Made by a program: the position numbers and the translations under genes
NCBI GenBank assembly: GCA_943327755.2
Contig: CALPYF020000015.1
Coordinates: 33,552-97,551 of the forward strand
DNA: 64,000 nt
Direction of reading: 5' to 3'
Origin: Deinococcus hopiensis KR-140
GTDB taxonomy: Bacteria; Deinococcota; Deinococci; Deinococcales; Deinococcaceae
The notes under the pieces: model-generated
What the model was told of the DNA's origin: nothing
The model's database searches: none
What the model saw: the letters and a program-made list of their open reading frames with translations, nothing else
Shown: piece by piece, positions 41,502 through 52,982 of the stretch
Numbering within the stretch: position 1 is the first letter of the stretch
How the letters are laid out: each line of letters begins with the position of its first letter

Positions 41502-42731
41502 ATGATGCGTAGCACCCTCACCTGCGCGGCCCTCGGCCTCGGTCTGCTCACCGCCTGCTCGACCACCTCCGCTCCTGTCCAGCAGGCGGCGCGCCCCACC
41601 ACGCTGCTGACCGTGCAGGTCGGCCCCCAGGTCACCAGCGCGCAGCTGGAGCGCCAGTACGGCGGCCAGGTGCAGCTGCGCACCGACACCTTCGCGGTGA
41701 TCGGCAACCCCACGCGCGTCTCTGCCAGCAGCGGCGCCCCCGAGCGCAACGCGCGCGTCGTGCGGGACCCGGCGCAGCTCTCGGCGGTCGCCAAGGCGAT
41801 CTGGCCCGTGTCCATCGCCGACTGGAACGACGTGAACGATTACGCGGCCAGCGCCTTCAGCCAGATGGCCGACCATACCGCGCAGCTGTGGGACGCTCAG
41901 CAGTTCCTGCCCATGCCCGGCAACAGCGCCGCTTTCGTGAACGTCTCGCTGAACCGCGCGCACGCCGCCGGGATGGACGCCCAGGGCGCCGTCATCGCCG
42001 TCGTCGACGGCCCGATGGACGTGAACCACGCGGCCCTGCGCGGCGCCCTGGCCCCGGCCTCGGACTGGCGTGACCTCGCCAACGACGACGACCAGCCCAC
42101 CCTTGACGGCACCGAAAGCGGCCTGATATACGGGCACGCCACCGCCGTGGCCGGCATGGCCCTGCAGGCCGCGCCCGCCGCGAAGATCCTGCCGGTGCAG
42201 GTCCTGGACCACACCGGCAGCGGCGACCTGCTGCAACTGGCCTCCGGCATCGTGTGGGCCGTCAACCACGGCGCGACCGTGATCAACCTGAGCCTGGGGG
42301 CCAGCACGGACTCCAACGCCGTGAAGCAGGCCATCGAGTTCGCCAACCAGCGCGGCGTGATGGTCGCCGCCGCCGCCGGCAATTCCGGCAGTGACACCCT
42401 CCTGTTCCCCGCGTCGCTGCTCGCCGGCAACGGCCAGGGCGTGGCCGTGGGCAGCACCGACGCCCAGGGCGCCGTGAGCAGCTTCAGCTCAACCGGTGAC
42501 GGCACCCTGAGCTTCGCGCCGGGCGAGGACGTCCTGACCCTGTACCCTCAGAACCGCGCCGCGCAGTGGTCCGGCACGTCCCTGAGCACGCCGCTGGTCG
42601 CCGCGGAACTGGCCGCCCTGGGCGCCCGCGGCTTCACCCCCGCGCAGGCGTACGCCCGCGTGGCCAGCCAGGGCCGCGCCATGACCGGTCACCCCAGCTG
42701 GACCACCGTCGACTTCACTGCCGTTGAGTAA
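41502..42731 (+). CDS. Lipoprotein S8 subtilisin-like serine protease
   Basis: 409 residues. A lipoprotein signal (MMRSTLTCAALGLGLLTAC) is followed by a propeptide-like region to about 150. The catalytic triad of the subtilase fold is D169 (VIAVVDGPMD), H212 (YGHATAVAGM) and S360 (SGTSLSTPLVAA); the oxyanion Asn lies in AAAAGNSGS. AAGGAG is six bases before ATG 41502, so the longer frame from 41403 is rejected. TACACT at 41463-41468 is a possible -10. It should act outside the cytoplasmic membrane; the substrate is unknown. Confidence 0.9.
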   Translation: MMRSTLTCAALGLGLLTACSTTSAPVQQAARPTTLLTVQVGPQVTSAQLERQYGGQVQLRTDTFAVIGNPTRVSASSGAPERNARVVRDPAQLSAVAKAIWPVSIADWNDVNDYAASAFSQMADHTAQLWDAQQFLPMPGNSAAFVNVSLNRAHAAGMDAQGAVIAVVDGPMDVNHAALRGALAPASDWRDLANDDDQPTLDGTESGLIYGHATAVAGMALQAAPAAKILPVQVLDHTGSGDLLQLASGIVWAVNHGATVINLSLGASTDSNAVKQAIEFANQRGVMVAAAAGNSGSDTLLFPASLLAGNGQGVAVGSTDAQGAVSSFSSTGDGTLSFAPGEDVLTLYPQNRAAQWSGTSLSTPLVAAELAALGARGFTPAQAYARVASQGRAMTGHPSWTTVDFTAVE

Positions 42732-42739
42732 CCGCCAGG

Positions 42740-45184
42740 ATGCTCGACCCGCTGGCACAGTACGAACAGCTTGTCCACGCCGTGCAGTCCGGAGACCTCG
42801 GCGCGTCTGACCGGGCCGTCCAGGCCTTCGACTTCGCGCCGCTCGGGCACGAGTACCAGCTGCACATCCGCGCCCTGCAGTACTACTACGCCAGTCAGTT
42901 TCATCTTGCCGCGAGGGAGGCCGAACAGGCCGCTTCCCTCGCGGCGATTCATCAGAACTACGCGCTGTACCCGAGGTCGCTGGTGCTGCTGGGCAGCTGC
43001 GCGGCCATCCTGTTCGACACGGATCAGGCCGCCGAGCAGTTCCGCCGGGCGCTGGACATCTACGAGCGGCAGCAGGACCGGGTGGGTGCAGCCCGCGCCC
43101 TGAGCAGTCTCGCCAACGTGTATGTCCTGCGCGGCGACACGCCCGCCGCGCTGGACGCCGCGCAGCGGGCCCTGGCGGAGGTCAACGGGCTCGACCAGTC
43201 CGAACCGCAGCTGATGTTCGCCATCAACAACGTGCTGGGCATGATCTACGTCAACCTGCAGGTGTACGCCCTGGCAGCCACGTACTTCCGGGCGTGTGCG
43301 CAGGCGGCCGCCGAGCAGCGCAACCGCCCGGCCCTGATCACCGCCTCGGTCAACCTGTGCGAGGCGATGTCCCTGGACGGCGATCACCTCGGGGCGCTGG
43401 CGGAACTGCGGCAGATCATCCAGCAGCCCGAGTACGCCGAGTGGCTGTCTGGGCACCTGCTGAACACGGCGGCGGAGATCTCGCTGCGGGCGGGTGAACG
43501 GGAGGGCGCCCTGCACTACGCCCGGCAGGCCCTGGCGCTCAGCCAGCCGGCCGAGGACGCCGAGGAGTACTGCCGGGCCGTGAGCAACATCTGCGCGGTG
43601 GACGAGTCGCAGGTCAGTCCGGATGACCTGCGGGCCGTGATCGCCCTCAGTGAGAGTGACTCCCGGCCCGGGCTGCAGGAACGGCTTTTGCAGACGGCCA
43701 TCGCCTACCCCGGCTTCACGGACGGGCAGAAACTGACGCTGTACTACCCCAAGCTGGTCGCCCTGCTGCTGCACAAGGCCAACGCGCTGCGTGAACAGAC
43801 CCTGCAGGAACTGTCCAAGAAGGCCGAGGTGGACAACGCCCGGCGGCTGGCGGCGTACGAGCAGCAGCTGCGGGTGCAGGCGGAGGACACCATCCAGCGG
43901 CAACTGGAGGAACTCGAGCGGGGCCGACTGTTCGACTCCCTGACCGGTCTACCCAACCGCGTGATGCTCCTCGCGCAGGTGGCGCAGCAGACACACGGCA
44001 GCACGCCGTTCCTGCTCGTCACCCTGGACGTCAACCGGTTCCAGCTGATCAACGACACGTACGGCCACGACCTCGCCGACGAAGTGCTGCGAGTCGCGGC
44101 GGAGCGGCTGCGCCTGAGTCTCGCGCCGGGTGAGCTGGTCGCTCGGGTCGGAGGGGACGAATTCGCCCTGATCCTCAAGGTGCGCGGTGACGTGCGCGCA
44201 CAACTCGACCGCGTGATCGCGCTCGTCACGCAGCCGGTGGCGCTCGGCCATCAGACGGTGCGGCTGTCCATGTCGGCCGGCGCGGCCTGCTGGCCCGAGC
44301 ACGCCGAGGACCCCGAGGCGCTGCGCCGCGCGTCCGAACTGGCCCTGATGGACGCCAAAGGGCAGGGAGAGGCCGCGGTCCTCTTCGACGCGAGCGCCCA
44401 TGCGCACGCCGGGCTGGAAGGCGCGCTGGCGCTGGCCCTGGCCCGCGGCGAGTACGAACTGCACTACCAGCCCCTGGTGGACACGCAGACCCGGCAGGTC
44501 GTCAGTGCCGAGGCGCTGCTGCGCTGGCACAGCACCGAGCACGGCATGCAGGCCCCGGGGACATTCATGCCGATCCTGGAGCGCAGCGACCAGATCGTCG
44601 AGGTGGGCGCGTGGGTGCTGCGCGAAGCCTGCCGCGCCGCGCAGGCCTGGGCCGACCGGACCGTGCGCGTGGCCGTGAACCTGTCGGCGCGGCAGTTTGC
44701 CAGCCGCGACCTCCTCGACACGGTCCGTGGGGCGCTGCGCGATTCGGGGCTGCCCCCGCACCGCCTGGAACTGGAGATCACCGAGAGCCTGATGATGCTC
44801 AATCCGGACCGGACGGCCTGGATCCTGCGCGCGCTGCGGGACGACGGCGTGCGCGTCATGCTCGACGACTTCGGGACGGGTTACAGCAGTCTGGCGTACC
44901 TGTCCCGCTTCCCGCTCAGCGGGCTGAAGGTCGACCGCTCCTTCGTGCAGCAGATGATGCGTGACCCCCGGGGGCCCAGCGCCGCCATCGTGCGGGCCAT
45001 GGTGAGCCTGAGCCGTGACATGGGGCTGGAACTCGTCGCGGAAGGCATCGAGACCATCGGTGATCTGGACGCCGTACAGGCCGAGGGCATCCACGTCATG
45101 CAGGGGTACTACTTCGCGCGCCCCACGCGGGACTGGCAGCCGCCCCCGCCCGACAGCCTCCCCGGGCCGGAGAGCCCGGCGTAA
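42740..45184 (+). CDS. TPR-GGDEF-EAL cyclic-di-GMP protein
   Basis: 814 residues. Residues 1-350 form TPR-like helical repeats (for example AAEQFRRALDIYERQ, AARALSSLANVYVLRGD, NTAAEISLRAGEREGAL). A helical linker near 360-395 leads into GGDEF at 471-475 (ARVGGDEFALI; no RxxD site), then EAL at 591-593 (SAEALLRW). The remaining phosphodiesterase residues are intact (VAVNLSARQ, LEITES, LDDFGTGYSSL, LKVDRSF, AEGIET). The TPR domain implies regulation by protein partners. It starts eight bases after the protease stop and may be co-transcribed with it. Confidence 0.92.
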   Translation: MLDPLAQYEQLVHAVQSGDLGASDRAVQAFDFAPLGHEYQLHIRALQYYYASQFHLAAREAEQAASLAAIHQNYALYPRSLVLLGSCAAILFDTDQAAEQFRRALDIYERQQDRVGAARALSSLANVYVLRGDTPAALDAAQRALAEVNGLDQSEPQLMFAINNVLGMIYVNLQVYALAATYFRACAQAAAEQRNRPALITASVNLCEAMSLDGDHLGALAELRQIIQQPEYAEWLSGHLLNTAAEISLRAGEREGALHYARQALALSQPAEDAEEYCRAVSNICAVDESQVSPDDLRAVIALSESDSRPGLQERLLQTAIAYPGFTDGQKLTLYYPKLVALLLHKANALREQTLQELSKKAEVDNARRLAAYEQQLRVQAEDTIQRQLEELERGRLFDSLTGLPNRVMLLAQVAQQTHGSTPFLLVTLDVNRFQLINDTYGHDLADEVLRVAAERLRLSLAPGELVARVGGDEFALILKVRGDVRAQLDRVIALVTQPVALGHQTVRLSMSAGAACWPEHAEDPEALRRASELALMDAKGQGEAAVLFDASAHAHAGLEGALALALARGEYELHYQPLVDTQTRQVVSAEALLRWHSTEHGMQAPGTFMPILERSDQIVEVGAWVLREACRAAQAWADRTVRVAVNLSARQFASRDLLDTVRGALRDSGLPPHRLELEITESLMMLNPDRTAWILRALRDDGVRVMLDDFGTGYSSLAYLSRFPLSGLKVDRSFVQQMMRDPRGPSAAIVRAMVSLSRDMGLELVAEGIETIGDLDAVQAEGIHVMQGYYFARPTRDWQPPPPDSLPGPESPA

Positions 45185-45187
45185 GCA

Positions 45188-45223
45188 GCGTGGGCCTCCG
45201 GCACGAAACCCGGGGGCCCACGC
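45188..45223 (+). terminator. Hairpin after the TPR-GGDEF-EAL gene
   Basis: Nine-base perfect outer stem GCGTGGGCC / GGCCCACGC with further pairing of CCGG inside, three bases after the stop codon. A second, longer hairpin follows it. Confidence 0.5.
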
Positions 45224-45234
45224 CGTTCACTGAA

Positions 45235-45279
45235 CAGAGGGGAGCGGCAGGGATGGATATTCCCTGCCGCTCCCCTCTG
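45235..45279. terminator. 19-bp perfect hairpin between convergent genes
   Basis: Perfect 19-base arms at 45235-45253 and 45261-45279 (CAGAGGGGAGCGGCAGGGA and its complement) around the loop TGGATAT. It sits between the c-di-GMP gene and hemD and should stop transcription from both sides. Confidence 0.65.
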
Positions 45280-45317
45280 CCTGCCGTGCTGGCCTCTGTC
45301 GTGATAGCCGAGAGGTT

Positions 45318-46151
45318 TCAGCCGACGCGGCCCAGGCGCGCGGCGATGAGGCCCGGCGCGTGCTCGGCCGCCACCCGCACCAGAATGCCCATCTTGTGTG
45401 GATTCGCTTCCAGATCGATCCGCAACCCCAGGTCCGCCGCCGCCTCACTGCACGCCGGCCCGATACTCACCACCACCAGCCGGTTCAGCCCCGCGCGCGC
45501 CTCCTCCAGCAGCCCCAGCTTCTCTGCGTACTTCAGGAAGTGCAGGATCTGCGTGCCGCTCGACAGCAGCAGGATGTCCGGCCCCCCCAGCACCACGTCC
45601 CGCACCGCCCGCGCCAGTGGGGTGGGGTCCTGCGGGAACGCACAGCGGTACACCGGCACGCTCGTCACGCGGATCCCGGCGTACCCGAGTTCGCGCCGCA
45701 TCGCGCCGGGGATGGCCTCGCCGTACTCGAGGATCACGGCGTGCTGCCCGCGCGTCAGGGTGGCCAGCAGGTGCTCGGTGACCTCATGCCAGGTGCTGGG
45801 CTTGGGGACCTGCACGCTATTCAGGCCGAAGGTCCTGAGGGCCTGCGCCGGTTTGCTCCCGCGGGAGATGAGGGGGACGCCCTGGAGGGTTTCGAGGTGG
45901 CGGGGGTCGCGGGCGGCGAGTTCCTTGAGGAACATGCGGGTGCCGACGCCGGTGAGGCAGGCGACGGCGTGGAGGTCGCCGGCGAGCAGGTCGCGTTCGA
46001 ACTGGGCGAGGGGGCCGGTGAGGTCGAGTTTGACTTCGCGCATGCTGGGGGCGACCTGGGGGGCGCCGCCGTACTTGCGGATCAGGGTCTCCATTTCCTC
46101 GCTGCGGCGCGATTCCAGACTCAGGACGTTCAGGCCAGCGAACCAGTCCAT
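45318..46151 (-). CDS. hemD: Uroporphyrinogen-III synthase
   Basis: 277 residues with the two-domain HemD fold. Regions resembling the family are NVLSLESRRSEEMETLIRKYGG, VPVYRCAFPQDPTPLARAV, DILLLSSGTQILHFL and VVVSIGPACSEAAADLGL. It closes the tetrapyrrole ring to uroporphyrinogen III, the precursor of siroheme. The start overlaps the end of nirD by 22 bases, so siroheme supply is coupled to nitrite reductase expression. Confidence 0.88.
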   Translation of the reverse strand: MDWFAGLNVLSLESRRSEEMETLIRKYGGAPQVAPSMREVKLDLTGPLAQFERDLLAGDLHAVACLTGVGTRMFLKELAARDPRHLETLQGVPLISRGSKPAQALRTFGLNSVQVPKPSTWHEVTEHLLATLTRGQHAVILEYGEAIPGAMRRELGYAGIRVTSVPVYRCAFPQDPTPLARAVRDVVLGGPDILLLSSGTQILHFLKYAEKLGLLEEARAGLNRLVVVSIGPACSEAAADLGLRIDLEANPHKMGILVRVAAEHAPGLIAARLGRVG

Positions 46152-46498
46152 ACGTCACCTCCTTCGGTGCGCGTGGCGTACACGGGAACGCTCAAGCGGG
46201 GATCGTCGAGGCTCAGGCCGCTTTCCAGGTCGAAGGCGTGCTTGAGCAGGGGCGAGGCGACCTTCACGCGCGTCTCGCCGCTTACGGTGTAGCTGCCGGT
46301 CAGGCCGCGCGAGAGGACGTTCGCGCCGGTGTACGGGTCGCGGTTGCCGGTGGCGTACACGCGCCCGCCGAGGCGGAACACGGCGACCTGCTGACCGCCG
46401 ATCAGGGCGCACACGCCGGTGCCGGGCAGGATGTCGTCCAGCGCGCACACGCGCGTCCAGGGGATCGGGGGGTGGGTGGGTGGGGCGGTGAGGGTCAT
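46130..46498 (-). CDS. nirD: Nitrite reductase (NAD(P)H) small subunit
   Basis: 122 residues, a Rieske-fold NirD. The fold is visible (IPGTGVCALIGG-like turn, GGRVYATGNRDPYTGANVL, LLKHAFDLESGLSLDDP) but the Cys/His cluster ligands are replaced, as is normal for NirD. The start at 46498 gives the expected length; a very long frame upstream is the shadow of nirB. It follows nirB by 95 bases and overlaps hemD. Confidence 0.88.
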   Translation of the reverse strand: MTLTAPPTHPPIPWTRVCALDDILPGTGVCALIGGQQVAVFRLGGRVYATGNRDPYTGANVLSRGLTGSYTVSGETRVKVASPLLKHAFDLESGLSLDDPRLSVPVYATRTEGGDVWTGSLA

Positions 46499-46593
46499 GG
46501 CGCGTCTCCTTGCGGGGCTGCGGGGTTCAGGGTGCGGGGCGGGGTTCAGTGGCGTGTCAGGTGCCGGGGTGCGCGGGTTGCGGGGGCCGGGGG

Positions 46594-49131
<2,538 letters not shown>

Positions 49132-49194
49132 GGTGAAGCCTCCGTCAGGGACTGGGCAGCCGCCGGGGTGGGGCGGGTGGGGCTGCTGCGCCAC

Positions 49195-49223
49195 AGTTAA
49201 CGAGCCTTCATGCAATTTGTCAA
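49195..49223 (-). promoter_or_regulatory. Promoter of the nirB-nirD-hemD operon
   Basis: On the minus strand TTGACA (complement at 49218-49223), 17-base spacer and TTAACT (complement at 49195-49200). The AT-rich sequence just upstream has inverted arms TTTGTC (49216-49221) and GACAAA (49256-49261) that could be a nitrogen or redox regulator site shared with the divergent nasA. Confidence 0.55.
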
Positions 49224-49361
49224 GGAAAAATCGACACGGGGTCAAAATTCGACCAGACAAACTGGAAAAAATGGGCATGATTTGCAGATCGTTCGGAAAA
49301 AGTTGAACGCAGATCGTATTTTGGCCTTGACTTCCTGCTCGGGGTCCGCCACCGTGACCGC

Positions 49362-51461
49362 ATGAGTCAGGCGACCCTGCACACGCCCACCGTCCGCACG
49401 ACGTGTCCCTACTGCGCCGTGCAGTGCACCTTCGACCTGCACCTCGAACGCGGCCTGCCCGTCAAGGTCACGCCCACGAAGGACTGCCCGGTCGCGCACG
49501 GCACCGTCTGCAAGAAGGGACTCGCTGCGCTGAACGATCTGCGCCACCCCGAGCGCCTCACCACGCCGCTGCTGCGCAGAGGCGGCGAACTCACCCCGGT
49601 CGGCTGGGACGAGGCCCTCGCCTACGTTCGGGACGCTCTGGGCAGCCTGCCCCCCGAACGGATCGGCGTGTTCGGCAGCGGCAGCCTCACGAACGAGAAG
49701 ACGTACCTGCTCGGCAAGTTCGCCCGCGTCGCCCTGCGCACCCCCCACATCGACTACAACGGCCGCTACTGCATGGCGAGTGCCAGTGCGGCCCTGAACC
49801 GCACCGTCGGGTACGACCGCGGCCTGGGCTTCCCGGCGGACGACCTGATCCGCAGCGACCTGCTCCTGCTGGTGGGGGCCAACGTCGCCGAGACCCTCCC
49901 GCCCCTGATGCAGTACCTCAAGGGCGTCAAGGACCGCAGCGGGACCATCTATGCCATCGACCCGCGCGCCACGACCACCAGCCGGGTCGCCGGGCGGCAC
50001 CTCGCGCCGCGCCCCGGCACGGACGGCATCCTCGCGCTGGGCCTGCTGCACCTCATGAAACAGTGGGGCCGCATCCGCCCGACTGCGCCCGCGCACGGCA
50101 TGGCGCAGGTCCTCGCGCACGCTGACGACTACCCCCCCGCCCGGGTCGCGCACGACTGCGGCCTGACCGAAGCCGACGTGTTCGCCCTGGGCCGCGCCTA
50201 CGCCGAGGCCCGCACCCCACTGATCCTCACCGGACGCGGCCCCGAACAGCACACCCAGGGCACCGACACCGTCCAGGCCTGGCTGAACCTTGCCTTCCTG
50301 ACCGGGCATTTCGGGAAGGTCGGCGGCGGCTACGCCCCCCTGACCGGGCAGGGCAACGGCCAGGGCGGGCGCGAACACGGGCAGAAGAACGACCAGCTGC
50401 CCGGCGCGCGCAGCCTGCGCGACCCCCGCCACCGCGCCGAGATCGCCGCCCTGTGGAACGTACCCGAGGCGACGCTGCCACAGCCCGGCCACAGCGCCCA
50501 GGAACTCCTGAACGCCTGCGGCAACCCCGCCGAGGGCGGCCTGGACGCCCTGATCGTCATCGGCAGCAACCCGGTCGTCAGCGCCGCCGGCGCCGGACAG
50601 GTCACGCAGAACCTGAAGGCACTCAGGCACCTGATCGTGATCGACTTCCTGCCCAGCGAGACCGCGCAGATCGCCACGCTGGTCCTGCCCGGCAGCATGT
50701 GGTGCGAGGAGGACGGCACCACCACCAACCTTGAGGGCCGCGTGCAGCGCCGCCGCCGCGCCGTCACGCCCCCCGGCGCCGCCCGCGAGGACTGGCGCAT
50801 CCTGTGCGACCTCGCCGCCGCGCTGGGCCGCCCCCACGGCTTCGAATACCCCGACTTCCGCGCGCTGCAGGACGAATTCTTCCGCGCCACGCGCGGCGGC
50901 CGGGCCGACTACAGCGGCCTGAGCGCCGACCGCCTCGACCGCGCGACCGCCCAGTGGCCCGTCCCCTCCGCCGCCGGGCCGGACACCCCGCACGTGTACG
51001 CCCCGCCGTTCCTCACGCCCGACGGGCTGGCCACTCTGCACGTCCCGCAGCTGCGCGCCCCCACCCTGGCCCCGCGTGCCCTGCACCTCACCACCGGACG
51101 ACTCGGCAACCACTACCAGAGCGGCACCCAGACCCGCCGCAACCCCGCCCTGAAGGCCGAGCAGACCGTGCAGATCCACCCCGACACCGCCCGCGAACAC
51201 GGCCTGAACGCCGGGGACCTCGTCACGCTGCGCACCGCGCACGGGCAGGCCACCGCGCCCGTCGCCCTCACGCCCGGCGTGCGGCGCGACACGGTGTTCA
51301 TCTCGTTCCACTGGCCCGAGAGCGCCAACCTCCTGACCGACCCGCACGCGCTGGACCCGCACTCGCGGATGCCGGGCTTCAAGACCACGCCCGTCACGCT
51401 GCACCCCGCGCGGCTGACCCTGCCGCTGCCCACCCGCCCGACCCTCAGCCCGGTGTCCTGA
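49362..51461 (+). CDS. nasA: Assimilatory nitrate reductase, molybdopterin catalytic subunit
   Basis: 699 residues. [4Fe-4S] ligands C15, C18, C22 and C50 (CPYCAVQC, then TVCKKG). The molybdenum-ligand Cys lies in YNGRYCMASASAAL, and the cofactor domains include IYAIDPRATTTSRVA and TGHFGKVGGGYAPLTGQGNGQG. The C-terminal domain has HLTTGRLGNHYQSGTQTRR. It lacks a Tat signal and so reduces nitrate in the cytoplasm. TTGACT at 49327-49332 may be its -35; CACCGT six bases before the ATG may be the -10. It works with NarK and NirBD. Confidence 0.93.
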   Translation: MSQATLHTPTVRTTCPYCAVQCTFDLHLERGLPVKVTPTKDCPVAHGTVCKKGLAALNDLRHPERLTTPLLRRGGELTPVGWDEALAYVRDALGSLPPERIGVFGSGSLTNEKTYLLGKFARVALRTPHIDYNGRYCMASASAALNRTVGYDRGLGFPADDLIRSDLLLLVGANVAETLPPLMQYLKGVKDRSGTIYAIDPRATTTSRVAGRHLAPRPGTDGILALGLLHLMKQWGRIRPTAPAHGMAQVLAHADDYPPARVAHDCGLTEADVFALGRAYAEARTPLILTGRGPEQHTQGTDTVQAWLNLAFLTGHFGKVGGGYAPLTGQGNGQGGREHGQKNDQLPGARSLRDPRHRAEIAALWNVPEATLPQPGHSAQELLNACGNPAEGGLDALIVIGSNPVVSAAGAGQVTQNLKALRHLIVIDFLPSETAQIATLVLPGSMWCEEDGTTTNLEGRVQRRRRAVTPPGAAREDWRILCDLAAALGRPHGFEYPDFRALQDEFFRATRGGRADYSGLSADRLDRATAQWPVPSAAGPDTPHVYAPPFLTPDGLATLHVPQLRAPTLAPRALHLTTGRLGNHYQSGTQTRRNPALKAEQTVQIHPDTAREHGLNAGDLVTLRTAHGQATAPVALTPGVRRDTVFISFHWPESANLLTDPHALDPHSRMPGFKTTPVTLHPARLTLPLPTRPTLSPVS

Positions 51462-51492
51462 CCCCACCCGCCCCAGCCCCAAGGAGCCCGCC

Positions 51493-51513
51493 ATGCCGCC
51501 ACCCAGCCGCTGA
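51493..51513 (+). other. Possible six-codon leader ORF between nasA and narK
   Basis: AAGGAG (51481-51486) six bases before ATG, then M-P-P-P-S-R and a TGA stop. The proline run could stall ribosomes. It may equally be a remnant of a lost gene. The rest of 51462-51615 shows no gene. Confidence 0.2.
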
Positions 51514-51615
51514 GCACCCCACATCCACCGTCCCGCACGGCCCCCCCGACCCGCGTTCCGCGCCGGTCCCGCCCGCCTATTGCCTGCCGCCCGCACGGCC
51601 CACAGGAGGCCCCGC

Positions 51616-52839
51616 ATGACCACGACCCCCGCCGCTCCGCCCCTGACCGCCGACGCCCGCCGGGTCGTCACCGCCGCCACCCTCGGCTTCACGCTGATGT
51701 TCGCCGTGTGGGTCATGTTCGCCATCGTCGGCCTGCCCATCCGCAAGCAGTTGGGCCTGACCGACGCGCAGTTCACGCTGCTGACCGCCATTCCCGTCCT
51801 GACCGGCTCGCTGCTGCGCCTCCCGGCGGGCATCTGGGCCGACCGCTACGGCGGGAAGACCGTGTTCCTGATCAATACCGTCGTGACCGCCCTGTTCGCC
51901 CTGGCGCTCGCCTGGGCCGACGGGTACACCACATTGCTGGTCCTGGCGCTCGGCGTGGGCCTCGCGGGCGTCAGCTTCGCCGTCGGGAACGCCTGGATCG
52001 CGCAGTGGGTGCCGGTGGCCCGGCAGGGCCTCGCGCTCGGGACCTTCGGCGCCGGGAACGCTGGGGCGAGCATCACCAAGCTCCTCGCGCCACTGATGAT
52101 CACGCTGGTCCCGGCGGGCCTGCTGATTCCCGGCGGGTGGCACTTCGTGCCCTTCGTGTTCGGCCTCGCCCTGCTGGTGTGCGCCGCGCTCACCGCCCGC
52201 CTCACCCCCGCCGACCGCGCCCAGCCGTCGGGCCGCACCCTGGGCGACTGGCTGCGCCCGCTGGCCCGCGCGCAGGTGTGGCGCTTCGGGCTGTACTACG
52301 TGATCTTCTTCGGCGCTTACGTCGCCTACAGCCTCTACCTGCCCAAGTACTACGTCGACCACTACGACATTCCACTGGCGCAGGCGGGCCTGCTGACCGC
52401 GCTGTTCATCTTCCCCGCCAGCCTCCTGCGCCCCCTGGGCGGCTACCTCTCCGACCGCTTCGGGCCGCGCGCCGTGACCGTCGCCGCGTTCGCCGTCATG
52501 CTGGCCGGACTGCTGCCCCTGCTGCGCGACCTGAGCGTCACGCCGTTCATGCTGCTCACCACCATCGTCGGCATCGGCATGGGCGTCGGCAAGGCCAGCA
52601 CCTACACCCTGGTCGCGCAGTGGAACCCCGGCCAGATGGGCGTCGTCGGCGGCCTCGTCGGCCTGCTCGGCGGGCTGGGCGGCTTCATCCTCCCACTCGC
52701 CTTCGCCGCGCTGAAACCCACCCTGGGCGGCCAGACCGCCTTCGTCACCCTGTTCGCGCTGACCGCCCTGAGCACCGTCGTTTTCGTGGCGAACATGGTC
52801 CGCCTGAAGGTCCTGGGCCGCGTGCCGGACTTCGCCTGA
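51616..52839 (+). CDS. narK: NarK-type nitrate/nitrite transporter (MFS)
   Basis: 407 residues, about twelve transmembrane segments. Nitrate/nitrite porter landmarks are LTAIPVLTGSLLRLPAGIWADRYGG, GNAWIAQWVP, GTFGAGNAGASITKLLAP and GGYLSDRFGPRAV. Gly-rich motifs near GNAGAS and GLLGGLGGF fit the nitrate signature. AGGAGG eight bases before ATG 51616 supports the start. It imports nitrate for NasA. Confidence 0.92.
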   Translation: MTTTPAAPPLTADARRVVTAATLGFTLMFAVWVMFAIVGLPIRKQLGLTDAQFTLLTAIPVLTGSLLRLPAGIWADRYGGKTVFLINTVVTALFALALAWADGYTTLLVLALGVGLAGVSFAVGNAWIAQWVPVARQGLALGTFGAGNAGASITKLLAPLMITLVPAGLLIPGGWHFVPFVFGLALLVCAALTARLTPADRAQPSGRTLGDWLRPLARAQVWRFGLYYVIFFGAYVAYSLYLPKYYVDHYDIPLAQAGLLTALFIFPASLLRPLGGYLSDRFGPRAVTVAAFAVMLAGLLPLLRDLSVTPFMLLTTIVGIGMGVGKASTYTLVAQWNPGQMGVVGGLVGLLGGLGGFILPLAFAALKPTLGGQTAFVTLFALTALSTVVFVANMVRLKVLGRVPDFA

Positions 52840-52852
52840 CCCGATCCCTCCC

Positions 52853-52885
52853 GCAGGCCGCCCGGCAGTGAACCGGGCGGCCTGC
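52853..52885. terminator. 13-bp perfect hairpin after narK
   Basis: GCAGGCCGCCCGG / CCGGGCGGCCTGC around the loop CAGTGAA, 14 bases after the narK stop and before the end of the convergent c-di-GMP gene. Confidence 0.6.
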
Positions 52886-52982
52886 CTCCGGACTGCGGGG
52901 GCATGGAGGCGTTCTGCCGGTCCCCCAGCCACCGCTGCCGCACCGGGCAGCGGCACACGGCGCGGTGAAGCGCCCTGCCGCG

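Noticed and set aside
49242..51833. An 863-codon minus-strand frame opposite nasA
   Set aside because: nasA is certain from its cluster and cofactor motifs; the antisense protein has no recognisable domain and is Gly/Val/Arg-rich.
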